NCBI RefSeq assembly: GCF_900403705.1 | Contig: NZ_OUNR01000021.1 | Location: forward strand, 55,001-119,000 | Reading direction: 5' to 3' | DNA length: 64,000 nt | Source: Nitrospira lenta | GTDB lineage: Bacteria > Nitrospirota > Nitrospiria > Nitrospirales > Nitrospiraceae | Shown here: positions 18,621 through 28,102 of the stretch, piece after piece | How the letters are laid out: each line of letters starts with the position of its first letter | Numbering within the stretch: the first letter of the stretch is position 1 | Program-made: the position numbers and the translations under genes | The notes under the pieces: model-generated | What the model was told of the DNA's origin: nothing | Databases searched by the model: none | Seen by the model: the letters and a program-made list of their open reading frames with translations, nothing else

Positions 18621-21584
18621 CTATCGCGTCTGTTGCGCTTTATCGAGCTCCGCCATCGCTTCGGCATTTTCCTGCAGCCGCTCGCTGCCTTCATCGGCCG
18701 GCATGAACTGTTGCACCCGCGTATTCCCGCTATCCACGACGAACACGCTCCCCCGGGCATCCACCGCGAGACCATAGGGGAAATTGAATTGCCCGTCGCC
18801 GTTGCCGTAGCCACCCCACTGCGTAATGTAATTGCCTTCTTTGTCGAATTTCTGCACGCGCTGGTTGCCGGCATCCGTCACATACACATCGCCGGCGCCG
18901 TCCACCGCCACGCCCCAGGGATTCCGCAACTGTCCGGCTTCCTGCGCATGCGGGCTGCTCGCATGACCGGCCTCGGGGCTGCCTCCCCACTTGGCCAGCA
19001 ACTGCGGCAACACGTTGGTGCTGGTGTCGAACTTCTGAATACGGTGGTTGCCCATGTCCACAACATACACGGCGCCGTCGCTCTGATCGACAGCCACGCC
19101 ACGCGGGAAGTAGAACTGCCCGTCGCCGCTGCCGAAGCTGCCCCAGGCCATGATGAACTCGCCGGCCATATCGAACTTCTGCACGCGGAAATTCGCGCTG
19201 TCCACGACGTAGACGAAGCCGCGCACGCGATCGACCGCGATGCCCCATGGCGCATTGAACTGGCCTTCGCCGTTGCCGCGCGACCCGAACTTCATCAGGT
19301 ACCCACCGAGCTTCCCGTCGAACTTCTGCACGCGATGGTTGTTGGTATCGACCACCCACACATCGCCCTTGCCGTCGCAGGCGATACCGGTCGGGTTATG
19401 GAAGTTCGCGTTGGCCGATCCGAAGCAGCCCCAGAGGATGATGAAGTTTCCGGCGTTATCGAATTTCTGGATGCGATTGTTGCCGTTGTCGACGGCGAAC
19501 AACGAACCCTGCTGATCCACACACAAGCCGTACAGCGGCGCCATGAACTCGCCTCCGTGCAGGAGCGACGCGCCGCGGCCAGGCTGTCCCCACTTGGAGA
19601 CACAGACGTACCCGGACGTGTTGACGAGAATGCTGGCGCTGGCCGGAGTCGAGACGTTATTGCCCACGTCCTTGAACCAGACATAAATGGTCTTCGGTCC
19701 ATCGGTCGGCGACAGAATGAAGGGAATCGTGGCGCCGAACTTGATCGCCGTCGTGACATCGACCCATCCCGGCGTGCCGCCCATCGGCGTCAACGGACTT
19801 TCCGAAATGAAATAGGCCGTCACACCGGTATCCAAATCCGTCGCGGAAATCGTGACGACGACTTCCGGCGAATTCGTCATGAACGCGCCGTGATTGATGA
19901 CCGCATACGGATTCTGCGGAGCGGTAATGTCGATGAGCACCGGCGTCGAGGTGACTTCCTCCGATACCTCGCTCTCAGTACCGTCTTCGAACACCGCCGT
20001 GATGGCATAGAAATACGCCGTGTCGTTGGTCAATCCGGCATGCGTGTAGGGACTGGTCACCCCTTCGACTTTGGTCCCGGACTGAATGGTGACGCCCTGC
20101 GCGGTATTGAAATACAAATTGTAGGAGACCGCGCCCTGCACATCCAACCAGCTCAGATAGATTTCCGTGTCGCCCGGCTTGACCGCCACGCTGCGTGGAG
20201 GCTGGACCGCACCCGCCACTGGAGCCGGCAACGACTGCTCTTTCCCTCGATTGATTTCCTCTTCCGTCGGTACATATTTCACGACGCGGCTGTTGCCGCT
20301 ATCGACGACAATGACCGCGCCCTCTTTATCGACGGCGATCCCGGACGGGAAGTTCAATTGCCCTTCTGTCTTTCCGCGGTTCCCGAAGGAGCAGAGGAAG
20401 GTGCCGTTGCCGTCGAACTTCTGGACGCGATGGTTGCCGTTATCCACGACGTAGACATTGCCGAGCGCGTCGCACGCAATCCCCCAGGGCGATTTGAATT
20501 GGCCGGGCCCGTGCCCTTCACGCCCCCACTTGGTCAGGAAGCTGCCACGCGCATCGAACTTTTGAATCCGGTTATTGCTCTCATCGGCTACGAAGATGTT
20601 GCCGACGAAATCGACCGCGACGCCGCGGGGAAAGAAAAATGCACCGTCGAAACTGCCGTCGCGCCCCCACTTCAGCAGCGGCTGGCCGTCGGACTGAAAC
20701 TTCTGAATGCGGGCGTTGCTCGTGTCGGACACGTAGACATTGCCTTCTTGATCGGTCGTGATCCCCCAGGGCACATCGAACTTGCCCATGTCGGCACCGC
20801 GCCAGGCGAACCCGAACTTGCCCCAGGCCTTCATGGCATTGCCTTCGAGATCGAACTTCTGCACGCGGTTGTTGCCGCTGTCGGCAATGTAAATCACATC
20901 GTCCGGACCGACCGCCAACCCGCGCGGATAGTAAAACGATCCTTCTTGTGAGCTCGGTTCGCTGCCCCATCGGGCGATGAACTTCCCGTCTTTTGAAAAT
21001 TTCTGAATCGAATGATTGTCGGTATCGGCGACATACATGTTGCCGTCTTTGTCGAGCGTCAGCCCGGTCGGCGAGCTGAACTCTCCATCGTCCGGGCCTT
21101 CCTGCCCGAAGGCCATGGCCAACAGATAGGGTGAAGGAATCGCCATCACTTCCTGCGACTCCAGACTCTCCCCCTTCTGCGTGACGACGGTCACAACATA
21201 GTGGTAACAAGTCCCGTTAGCGAGATCGTCGTGAAGAAAAGGAGCGGTCGCGCCTTCGAGGCAGGTCGCCTTTTCCTTCTTCACTCCGATGACGGATTTG
21301 AAATCCTCGGCGCTGGCAATGGGGCGCGTGAGTTCTGAAAACTTGATCTGCACGCCCTTCGTGGTCTGGAAATAGAGGTTGTAATACATGGCGTCGGGCA
21401 CCGCATCCCACACGATGGTGACCCGGCCATTGCCTGCTTTGGCCTGAACGTTTTGCGGCGCGGGAGGCAGCTCTTCATCCGCGGCGACCGAATCGCCGGC
21501 GCCCCACTCACTCTGGGTGCCTTCGGCGGACAAGATCAGCCGGTCGAACTGGAACATTTCGTCAAAAAGCCATGCCTTCATCAT
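18621..21584 (-). CDS. Giant NHL-repeat beta-propeller protein with fibronectin-III-like domains
   Basis: 987 residues. The layout is a Fn3-like domain (about 40-150), a six-bladed NHL propeller (about 150-450; blades end with patterns such as VYVVDNGNHRVQKFD), a second Fn3-like domain (about 465-555), a bacterial Ig-like segment (about 560-660) and a second NHL propeller (about 665-965). No signal peptide is seen (MMKAWLFDEMFQFDRLIL), which is unusual for this kind of protein, so export would need another route. The DNA is internally repetitive because each blade reuses the same codons. Likely a protein- or carbohydrate-binding scaffold; ligand unknown. Confidence 0.8.
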   Translation of the reverse strand: MMKAWLFDEMFQFDRLILSAEGTQSEWGAGDSVAADEELPPAPQNVQAKAGNGRVTIVWDAVPDAMYYNLYFQTTKGVQIKFSELTRPIASAEDFKSVIGVKKEKATCLEGATAPFLHDDLANGTCYHYVVTVVTQKGESLESQEVMAIPSPYLLAMAFGQEGPDDGEFSSPTGLTLDKDGNMYVADTDNHSIQKFSKDGKFIARWGSEPSSQEGSFYYPRGLAVGPDDVIYIADSGNNRVQKFDLEGNAMKAWGKFGFAWRGADMGKFDVPWGITTDQEGNVYVSDTSNARIQKFQSDGQPLLKWGRDGSFDGAFFFPRGVAVDFVGNIFVADESNNRIQKFDARGSFLTKWGREGHGPGQFKSPWGIACDALGNVYVVDNGNHRVQKFDGNGTFLCSFGNRGKTEGQLNFPSGIAVDKEGAVIVVDSGNSRVVKYVPTEEEINRGKEQSLPAPVAGAVQPPRSVAVKPGDTEIYLSWLDVQGAVSYNLYFNTAQGVTIQSGTKVEGVTSPYTHAGLTNDTAYFYAITAVFEDGTESEVSEEVTSTPVLIDITAPQNPYAVINHGAFMTNSPEVVVTISATDLDTGVTAYFISESPLTPMGGTPGWVDVTTAIKFGATIPFILSPTDGPKTIYVWFKDVGNNVSTPASASILVNTSGYVCVSKWGQPGRGASLLHGGEFMAPLYGLCVDQQGSLFAVDNGNNRIQKFDNAGNFIILWGCFGSANANFHNPTGIACDGKGDVWVVDTNNHRVQKFDGKLGGYLMKFGSRGNGEGQFNAPWGIAVDRVRGFVYVVDSANFRVQKFDMAGEFIMAWGSFGSGDGQFYFPRGVAVDQSDGAVYVVDMGNHRIQKFDTSTNVLPQLLAKWGGSPEAGHASSPHAQEAGQLRNPWGVAVDGAGDVYVTDAGNQRVQKFDKEGNYITQWGGYGNGDGQFNFPYGLAVDARGSVFVVDSGNTRVQQFMPADEGSERLQENAEAMAELDKAQQTR

Positions 21585-21720
21585 AGATGTTGCCTCGTGT
21601 TGCTAAAGCCGTCCCGCGCCAAGAACCAAGGGTCTTTCAATCACTTAGAATTGGATTGGCGAGTCTAACAAAGCGCTGGAAAGAGAGTCAAGGAGCGGGA
21701 AAACAGTGCGCGGCGACAGC

Positions 21721-21903
21721 TCACGCCATTATTGCACTCGTGCCGGAGCCGCCGGGATTGCGTGTGATAGAGGGCAAATTGTCGACGGCGTCATACACAT
21801 ATGTCGCGCCATTCCCCTGCCCGTCGATCACCCGCAACAGACGGTCCAAGTCGTCGTGGATATACTGCGCCAGGTCAGCCACCGCCAGGGTTGATAGCAA
21901 TGA
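21721..21903 (-). pseudogene. YD-repeat (RHS-like) fragment
   Basis: On the minus strand the frame between a TAG at about 21904-21906 and a TGA at 21721 reads ...LAQYIHDDLDRLLRVIDGQG then NGATYVYDAVDNLPSITRN. This is the classical YD/RHS repeat (YxYDxxxNLxSxT). There is no proper start, and the protein would be only about 60 residues where RHS proteins exceed 1000, so it is a leftover of a larger gene. Confidence 0.7.
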
Positions 21904-22105
21904 CTAGAGCACCAGCACGCAGGCCACAACTGTCAGCACTTTTGAGAACAACATCTGCTTCACCACAGGTCTTACGTCACCGACTTGAACACAATCGTGC
22001 TTCAGCTAGATCGCACCATCCTCATTTGTCTTTCTGAGTGCACAGTCAAGAACCAACCCCATCTTTCGCTTTCATGTTCAACTGGCTTTAGCAAGGACCT
22101 AGCCG

Positions 22106-23137
22106 TTATGGCTGTTTTTGTAGAGAGTTCTTAGCACCAAACGCGAGGAAGGCCAAGGGGACACTAGAGGCAACAAGCGGATATGCAAAGAATGCGGTAA
22201 CTAGCACTACGAAGAAAGAAATAATGTTGCTAAAGTCGTCATTTACGCTCCATAGCATCCGCCGAGCTGGGCCTGAAATCGTAAGGATTGCTCCTGCCAT
22301 GAGGAAAACAAGATATGATCGTTCGCCAAGCATCCCTAGAATGCGCCCAATTTTCCAGTCTTGAATCCATGCTGAGATTGCAAACAAAAGAATAATCCCT
22401 AAACTCGCAGAAATTATGAAGCTGCCGTAGTTTGAAATCTTTAAGACGGCTAGTGAGACTTCTTGGGTCCGTGAGAACATACACACCACTACTATCAGGG
22501 GGAATATAAAATAAGGGGTTACTCTATAGAAATAGTTTCTTAGCTTACAGAGATAGACGAATGGAAGAGATGCAAGAGCAATGTCTATCCCCCAATATGA
22601 AAAGGGCCGAGATCCCAGAAGATCATTGAACAGGACAATGCTGAAGGAGAGTAGATAGCAATAGCCTAGGCTGGCAATGAGGCCTTGGCTATCAGACCAT
22701 TTCGCCAATAGGCGAGTAATAATCACGGTGCTAAATAAGGCCGGTAAGAACCAAAGGTCGACATAAATTCCCGTTGCATCAAGAGAATACCAATCCCCAT
22801 GAAGAAGAACGGTTAGGAGCTTAGGTGCGAAACCAAACGTTGGTGTTCCCAGGTCGTTCTTTATGGCTTGGATAAAGAAGGCAAGGCAGAGGTAAAACAA
22901 AGACCAAGATATGAATGGAACGACCAAGCGGATGAGCTTAGCTTTAATAAATGCTACGAGTGGTCCGTCGGCTCGAATATACATGCCTCCCGACCCGAGA
23001 AAAAATGGCATGTGGAAGGAGTAAATGAATTTATATAAAAGCTCGTGACCGCTATTCCAGCTCGCAATTGTATGTCCTGCGACAACAAGTAATATGCCAA
23101 GCCCTTTGGCAATATCAGTGGGACGTTCTCGATTCAT
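22106..23137 (-). CDS. Acyltransferase family 3 (OafA/WecH-like) membrane protein
   Basis: 343 residues, about ten membrane spans. The start TDIAKGLGILLVVAGH contains the conserved active-site His of acyltransferase_3 proteins, and the SFHMPFFLGSGG that follows is typical. Such enzymes O-acetylate sugars of LPS, capsule or exopolysaccharide. The gene is visibly AT-richer than its neighbours and lies between a YD-repeat relic and a decayed IS3 OrfA, all signs of lateral acquisition. Confidence 0.8.
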   Translation of the reverse strand: MNRERPTDIAKGLGILLVVAGHTIASWNSGHELLYKFIYSFHMPFFLGSGGMYIRADGPLVAFIKAKLIRLVVPFISWSLFYLCLAFFIQAIKNDLGTPTFGFAPKLLTVLLHGDWYSLDATGIYVDLWFLPALFSTVIITRLLAKWSDSQGLIASLGYCYLLSFSIVLFNDLLGSRPFSYWGIDIALASLPFVYLCKLRNYFYRVTPYFIFPLIVVVCMFSRTQEVSLAVLKISNYGSFIISASLGIILLFAISAWIQDWKIGRILGMLGERSYLVFLMAGAILTISGPARRMLWSVNDDFSNIISFFVVLVTAFFAYPLVASSVPLAFLAFGAKNSLQKQP

Positions 23138-23189
23138 ATATTATTGATATGGATTCCGCTTCAAGCTTTGTCAAGAAATTCAGTCCTGA

Positions 23190-23505
23190 GCGTCCACAAT
23201 ATCTGACGTCTCTTCGGCAATCGATGGAATCTCTGAGTGGCGAATCTGAAAAAATCCGCTGCTGGCCGTCTGGCCAAGAAGATCTGTCGGCACTACAGCG
23301 TCAACTCTGCCACGTACTACAAGTGGACCGCCTAGTACCGGAACTGGAAGGGCCGGATGTGAAGCGCCTCAAAGAGCTGGAACACGATAACAGCCCGCTT
23401 AAAAGGACCAGAATTCAGGGTCTCAGAATCCTGAGTCAGCTCTTGAGCTCGCACTCTGTCAGCACCTGCCCGTTGCTAGTCAGCTTCGTGGAACACGCGC
23501 GGTAA
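23190..23505 (+). pseudogene. Decayed IS3-family transposase OrfA
   Basis: Two reading frames together recover an IS3 OrfA. One frame reads AKKICRHYSVNSATYYKW (helix-turn-helix end) with stops on both sides. After a frameshift, the other reads DVKRLKELEHDNSPLKR, the leucine-zipper part (typical RLKELExENxxLKR). Several in-frame stops make it non-functional. No OrfB or terminal inverted repeats were found nearby. Confidence 0.75.
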
Positions 23506-23619
23506 AAAGACTGGCTCCGCACCCGTTTATGGGAGGGATGGGAGATGAGAGGAGCGATGCGATTTAATCAGGACTTGCAAATAGCGTTGGAGGAAACGAC
23601 ACGACCGATGAACCCTGGC

Positions 23620-24618
23620 TTAGCCCTGTTGAGCGGATTCCTCAACGAGCACATCTTCAGCTTTTAACTCGATCTCGACTGTGACTTCCGCCTCAGCGCT
23701 GAGCTCGACTTGCACCTCCGCGGCCTCCGTCACGGATGACTCTTCTCCGCTCAAGGCCTTGATTGCCTCAGTCGTGCTGTCGATCACTGCCGCTTCAGCA
23801 GCCGTTGGCACAGCCACCTCCATGGAATCCATCGGCAGCAGCGATTGATCGGACTCACCCAATTCCGTGAACTCCCGCAACGGCGGCAGTTGCGTCAGAT
23901 CGTTCAAACCGAAATGCTCCAGGAAGAACTTGGTCGTGCCGTACATGATCGGACGCCCCGGCACTTCCTTCCGGCCCACGATGCGCACGAGCTTCCGCTC
24001 AAGCAAGGTCCGAACGACCCCGGAGGTTTCAACGCCGCGAATCTCTTCGATCTCTGAACGAACAATCGGCTGTTTGTACGCAATGATCGCCAGGGACTCC
24101 AGGGCGGATCGGGACAGCTTCGCCGCCGACTTGGTTTTATCAAGGCGCTTGATCCAGGTGGCGTATTCCTGCTTGGTCACCAGACGGAACCCACCGGCGA
24201 TTTCGACCAGCCTGACCCCGCGCCCTTCCTGATCCAACTCCTCTCCAAGCCCGCGCAAGGCTTGTGCGACATCCGCCTTCGTTACATCGCCCATGATCGC
24301 CACCAGGCGCTGCACGGACAACGGCTCAGGGGAGACGAACAACAGCGACTCGATGATGCCGCGCAATTCACGATCGGCAATCGCCTGTACCGCGCCCTCA
24401 TTCGCCGGCGCGGCCTCTACGGAGGCGGCTTCCGTTGGTTCGGATTCAGCCGATACATCCAGTGCCGCCGAAGGCTCAGGCCCCTCAGAAATCGCTTCGC
24501 CGGCCGAGAGGTCGCACGCTGCGGTGTCGATGGATTCCACCGATTCAGAAACCTCAAGCTCAACCTCAACCGAGGTCATGTTTATATCGTCGGTGATCGG
24601 CGTCATGCCCCCCTCCAT
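23620..24618 (-). CDS. scpB: Segregation and condensation protein B
   Basis: 332 residues, against about 180-200 in most ScpB. The winged-helix core is at about 85-245 (LRGIIESLLFVSPEPLSVQRLV ... LESLAIIAYKQPIVRSEIEEIRGVETSGVVRTLLERKLVRIVGRKEVPGRPIMYGTT is continuous family sequence). Both ends carry long acidic Glu/Ala/Ser/Val-rich tails (about 80 residues each side) that look disordered. It binds ScpA and bridges the SMC dimer in chromosome condensation. It overlaps scpA by 16 bases. Confidence 0.92.
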   Translation of the reverse strand: MEGGMTPITDDINMTSVEVELEVSESVESIDTAACDLSAGEAISEGPEPSAALDVSAESEPTEAASVEAAPANEGAVQAIADRELRGIIESLLFVSPEPLSVQRLVAIMGDVTKADVAQALRGLGEELDQEGRGVRLVEIAGGFRLVTKQEYATWIKRLDKTKSAAKLSRSALESLAIIAYKQPIVRSEIEEIRGVETSGVVRTLLERKLVRIVGRKEVPGRPIMYGTTKFFLEHFGLNDLTQLPPLREFTELGESDQSLLPMDSMEVAVPTAAEAAVIDSTTEAIKALSGEESSVTEAAEVQVELSAEAEVTVEIELKAEDVLVEESAQQG

Positions 24619-25463
24619 TCGGCGTCTAAATCATCGAGCTCCGCTGGATCCGGCACGAGCGAGAACGTCCGTGAAACCAGAATCGGCCCGAAGGTCTCGC
24701 TCTGAAAGACGTGCGCGACCCGCAACCGAATCAGCTCCAGCAAAGCCAGAAACGTCACAATAATCACCAGCCGGTGGCAGGAGCCGTCAAAGAGCGCGGC
24801 AAACGAGACCGAGTCCTTGCCTTCCAGCGTTTCCAAAATCACATTCATCCGTTCTCGCACCGTGAGATTGTCCGGCACGATTTCAATCAGCGTCTTTCCT
24901 CCGCCCGGATTCCGTTCGACGATCGCCTTCAGCGCATCGACCAGATCGAAGAGCGACACATTGTCCATGGACGTCTCATCCGACTCGACTTCAACAACGA
25001 GCGGCTCCGGCTCGCGGCTGAAGATTTCCCGCCACATTTTTTCCTGGCCATCGAGCTGACGCGCGGCTTCTTTGTACGTCTTGTACTCCAGCAGCCGCCG
25101 GACCAATTCCTCACGCGGGTCTGGCCCGTCTTCTTCGTCCTCCGCCGCCTCGTCCGCCGGCAGCAGCATCTTGGACTTGATCTGCAACAGAGTGGCGGCC
25201 ATGACCAAAAACTCCCCCGCCACGTTCAGATTCAATTCCTTCATCGCCTCGACATATTCGAGATATTGCTGGGCGATTATGTTGATCGGAATATCGTAGA
25301 TATTGATTTCACTCTTCTTGATGAGATGCAGAAGCAGGTCCAGAGGGCCTTCAAAATTCTCGATACGGACCTGATACGGCAGCTCGGTCTGTTCGAACCC
25401 ACTGGTCTGTTGGTTGGGCTGATCCACGAGGGCGTTATAGCAAGTTATAGGGGGACGGGGCAA
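24603..25463 (-). CDS. scpA: Segregation and condensation protein A
   Basis: 286 residues. The kleisin N-terminus is clear (YQVRIENFEGPLDLLLHLIKKSEINIYDI PINIIAQQYL in two parts), with the C-terminal winged helix at about 205-265 (FAALFDGSCHRLVIIVTFLALLELIRL). A GTG start about 12 codons downstream of the first ATG is an alternative. It works with ScpB, encoded next, and SMC. Confidence 0.93.
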   Translation of the reverse strand: MPRPPITCYNALVDQPNQQTSGFEQTELPYQVRIENFEGPLDLLLHLIKKSEINIYDIPINIIAQQYLEYVEAMKELNLNVAGEFLVMAATLLQIKSKMLLPADEAAEDEEDGPDPREELVRRLLEYKTYKEAARQLDGQEKMWREIFSREPEPLVVEVESDETSMDNVSLFDLVDALKAIVERNPGGGKTLIEIVPDNLTVRERMNVILETLEGKDSVSFAALFDGSCHRLVIIVTFLALLELIRLRVAHVFQSETFGPILVSRTFSLVPDPAELDDLDAEWRGA

Positions 25464-25502
25464 GCCTGAAACTATATGTTGGGGGTCAGAGACTTCAGGG
25501 AA

Positions 25503-26594
25503 TTATTTCAATTTTACGGCGTAGGCGGCGAGAAACGCCGCCACGAGCAGGATGCCCAGCGTAATCGCATATTGCTGAAAGGTAGACTGCCCCCTCGTCC
25601 CTACCCCTTCCTGCGCGATCCCTTTCGTCCCGTTGGTCAGAGGCTTCTGATCGAAGCGGACTTTGGCCAAGTCATCGCCCCGCTTAAAGTCAGCATTGGA
25701 GAAATCCACGGTCTGGAGAAACTGCGCACCGGCAAACCGCGCCTCACCGGAAAAGACCGCGAACGCGAAGAATGCCTCCCGGCTGAAAATGGCGTCGGAG
25801 AAATTCACCAGCTTCTTGAATTGCGCGCCGGAAAAACCGGTCCCCAACCCGAAGCGCGCCCGCTCAAAATTCACCGGCGCCTCACAGACGATTTCTAGAA
25901 ACTCTGCCATCCCATCGAACAGACTCTCTTGGCAGTCCACCGGTCCGCGAAAGACCGAACGATGAAAGCGAGTATGCGGACCGAACCTGGTACCGGCGCA
26001 GCTAAGTCCCTGGGCAAAATGCCCTTGAACGAAATAGGCCTCTCGCTCAAACAGGGCGCGATCCATCGTCAACGCCCGCTGAAAGACCGACCGTGACAGA
26101 TCCACGCCGTCCGTGAATCTGGTGCCATGAAAATCGACCGTGCCCTCGAATTCCAGCGTCCCCTTGGCCGATCGATGACGGAGTGCGCCTTGCACCACCG
26201 AATCGCGGATGATCAGATTCCCCGCCACGCTCCGCTGCTCTTCATTGTTCAACGCGCTGAGCGCCGCCTGCTGCTCGAGTGTGAGGCCTTTGGGAATTTG
26301 CGATGTCCGAACCGGCAGTTGATCGAAAATCAGATCACCCTGCACCACCACGCCGACCAGGTCCACCGCCTGCCCCTGCGTGAGCGCCTGCATCACGCTC
26401 GCGGCAGGAACAACCTGCGCGTCGCGCTCGGCTTTCGTGCAATCCGCGCTTAGGTGCTTCATGAACGGACCGGACTTCCCGCCGGGTGAAGATTCAACGG
26501 TGCAGGCCGCTTCAGCGGCGCCGGTGTGACAGAGCCCGCCTATCAACAGCACACACAACAGTATTAGTCCGCATGGTCGCGTCATATTCATCAT
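25503..26594 (-). CDS. Membrane-anchored pentapeptide-repeat-like protein
   Basis: About 363 residues from the ATG at 26594; an upstream in-frame ATG at 26630 is possible. Sec signal at the N-terminus (CGLILLCVLLIGGLCHTGAAEA), then from about 125 to 310 a beta-helix-like series with A/F-x-x-A/F periodicity (FHGTRFTDGVDLSRSVF, FERARFGLGTGFSGAQF, FSGEARFAGAQFLQTVDF). A single C-terminal membrane span follows (AITLGILLVAAFLAAYAVKLK). It is probably anchored in the inner membrane with the helix in the periplasm. Binding partner unknown. Confidence 0.7.
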   Translation of the reverse strand: MMNMTRPCGLILLCVLLIGGLCHTGAAEAACTVESSPGGKSGPFMKHLSADCTKAERDAQVVPAASVMQALTQGQAVDLVGVVVQGDLIFDQLPVRTSQIPKGLTLEQQAALSALNNEEQRSVAGNLIIRDSVVQGALRHRSAKGTLEFEGTVDFHGTRFTDGVDLSRSVFQRALTMDRALFEREAYFVQGHFAQGLSCAGTRFGPHTRFHRSVFRGPVDCQESLFDGMAEFLEIVCEAPVNFERARFGLGTGFSGAQFKKLVNFSDAIFSREAFFAFAVFSGEARFAGAQFLQTVDFSNADFKRGDDLAKVRFDQKPLTNGTKGIAQEGVGTRGQSTFQQYAITLGILLVAAFLAAYAVKLK

Positions 26595-26653
26595 GGTCGC
26601 CGTTATACGAGATGCGTGAGGTGAAGACAAGGCTGGAGTTTGAACGGATCTCG

Positions 26654-27097
26654 CTAAGGAAGGCTGCTTAGAATGGCCCGATACTCATCGTCCGTCAGCC
26701 GATGCATTCCCAGGCTCAGCCGCCGAGTCAGTTCCGCCTGATCCTGAATCTGAAGCACCGACTGCAACAGGCGGTGACTCTCCTGCGGGGTCGAGGTCCA
26801 TTGTTTCGTCAGCGCGACGCGCACGAATCCGAATCGCGCTTCCGTCTTAAAATCTTCGCGCAGAAACTCATCCATCTGCTGCACAGGAAGGACCCCGGAC
26901 ACGATCTTCACATCGGCACAGATTCCCGCCTTCAGCACATAGACCAGCGCATGTGAATCGGGAGTCAGGAACGTGGTCAGGTTGTCACGAATCAACGCCG
27001 AGCAACAGCCCCACAACCCGTGGGTCAATTGGAGCGAGGCGCTTTCAGGTGAGCTGCGCTCGCGGAGAGTACCGGCCACAAATAAAAAATGACTCAT
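26654..27097 (-). CDS. Hypothetical protein, 147 residues
   Basis: No family recognised. Cytoplasmic-looking, no signal or membrane span. It has a Cys-rich patch (WGCCSAL, AGICADV) and a C-terminal part suggesting a helical domain (ELTRRLSLGMHRLTDDEYRAILSSL). The frame is long and uninterrupted with normal codon usage for the region. It lies about 110 bases downstream of the histone-like gene in the same direction. Confidence 0.5.
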   Translation of the reverse strand: MSHFLFVAGTLRERSSPESASLQLTHGLWGCCSALIRDNLTTFLTPDSHALVYVLKAGICADVKIVSGVLPVQQMDEFLREDFKTEARFGFVRVALTKQWTSTPQESHRLLQSVLQIQDQAELTRRLSLGMHRLTDDEYRAILSSLP

Positions 27098-27205
27098 GGA
27101 GATTCGGGATCAGAACCCAGGAAGGAAAGTGACAGTCACCACACTCATTTGTGCCGATCCTTCTCGATCTCCGGAAGAACCGGCACATGCAGCAGGGACC
27201 GTCCG

Positions 27206-27775
27206 TCAGTTATTACGATAGTCGTCGGTGTCGTCCAGCAGGTCTTCGGACTTTTCGAGGAAGTCGGCCGCTTCGTCGTCATCGGTGAGTGCCAAATCGC
27301 CCTGCAACTCTTCTTCGATGTCGCCTTCCGCTTCGGTCTCGACCTCTAATTCCTCGTCCACCAACTCTTCATCCACATCATCAATCTCTTTGGGCATCGG
27401 CACCGGAGCCGGCCTGGCGGCCACGACGGGCCTCGGAGCCTCCTCCACCGGAGCAGCCACGGACTTCACCGGAGCCACGGGCTTAGGAGCGACAGGCTTC
27501 TTCGCCGCGACGGCTTTTTTGACGGCTTTCTTGGGCGCAGGCTTGGCAGACGCCTTCTTTTTCACTGCCGGCTTCGCGGCCTTCTTGGCCACGGCCTTTT
27601 TCACAGGCTTCTTCGCCACTGCCTTCTTAGCCGATTTCTTCGCCGGCTTTCTCGCGACGGCTTTCTTGACCGACTTCTTCGCGACCGCCTTTTTAGCCGG
27701 CTTGGCGGTTTTCTGCTTCCCAGACGACTTCTTGACGGCCTTCTTTGCGACGACCTTCTTCTTAGACTTCGCCAT
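27206..27775 (-). CDS. Histone-H1-like basic protein with acidic tail
   Basis: 189 residues in two opposite halves. Residues 1-95 are tandem AKKAVKK/AKKPVKK-like repeats, as in eukaryotic H1 tails and bacterial Hc1/AlgP-like proteins. Residues about 130-189 are strongly acidic (DDVDEELVDEELEVETEAEG). A Pro/Ala/Val-rich linker joins them. A ribosome site aggaggaaat precedes the start. It probably binds and compacts DNA, with the acidic tail modulating binding. Low complexity makes homology assignment unsafe. Confidence 0.75.
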   Translation of the reverse strand: MAKSKKKVVAKKAVKKSSGKQKTAKPAKKAVAKKSVKKAVARKPAKKSAKKAVAKKPVKKAVAKKAAKPAVKKKASAKPAPKKAVKKAVAAKKPVAPKPVAPVKSVAAPVEEAPRPVVAARPAPVPMPKEIDDVDEELVDEELEVETEAEGDIEEELQGDLALTDDDEAADFLEKSEDLLDDTDDYRNN

Positions 27776-28102
27776 CAGATTTCCTCCTGATCAAGTGCAC
27801 AACGCATGGCGGACCGCATTGCGGCCTCCATCTAGCATGATCCCATAGCCTCTTGCAACCGGTAGATTTATCGACCGAAACTTGCGCAGTTTTGGCTAAG
27901 GTGCCACCCAGCCCGTTCAACCGCCATCCAAGCAATACCCCCCGTCCCGGTGCATCCCTATGGCCTCCTGATCAGGCAGGGCCTATCCTCGCAGGGAGGG
28001 CGTCATGATAAACTGAAGGTGAACGCCTAGACCGTGCAATGAATCGTTGCTCCTGAATTCGGCCCTCAGACTATGCAGAAACGACAAAGGACCCGACAGC
28101 CC
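27776..28102. other. Divergent intergenic region
   Basis: Between the divergent histone-like and cupredoxin genes. It should contain both promoters. I could not assign boxes, and no RNA structure stands out. Confidence 0.4.

Noticed and set aside
27228-27848. 206-codon plus-strand frame rich in Ser/Ala/Phe
   Set aside because: Mirror image of the Lys/Ala repeats of the histone-like gene; low-complexity shadow.
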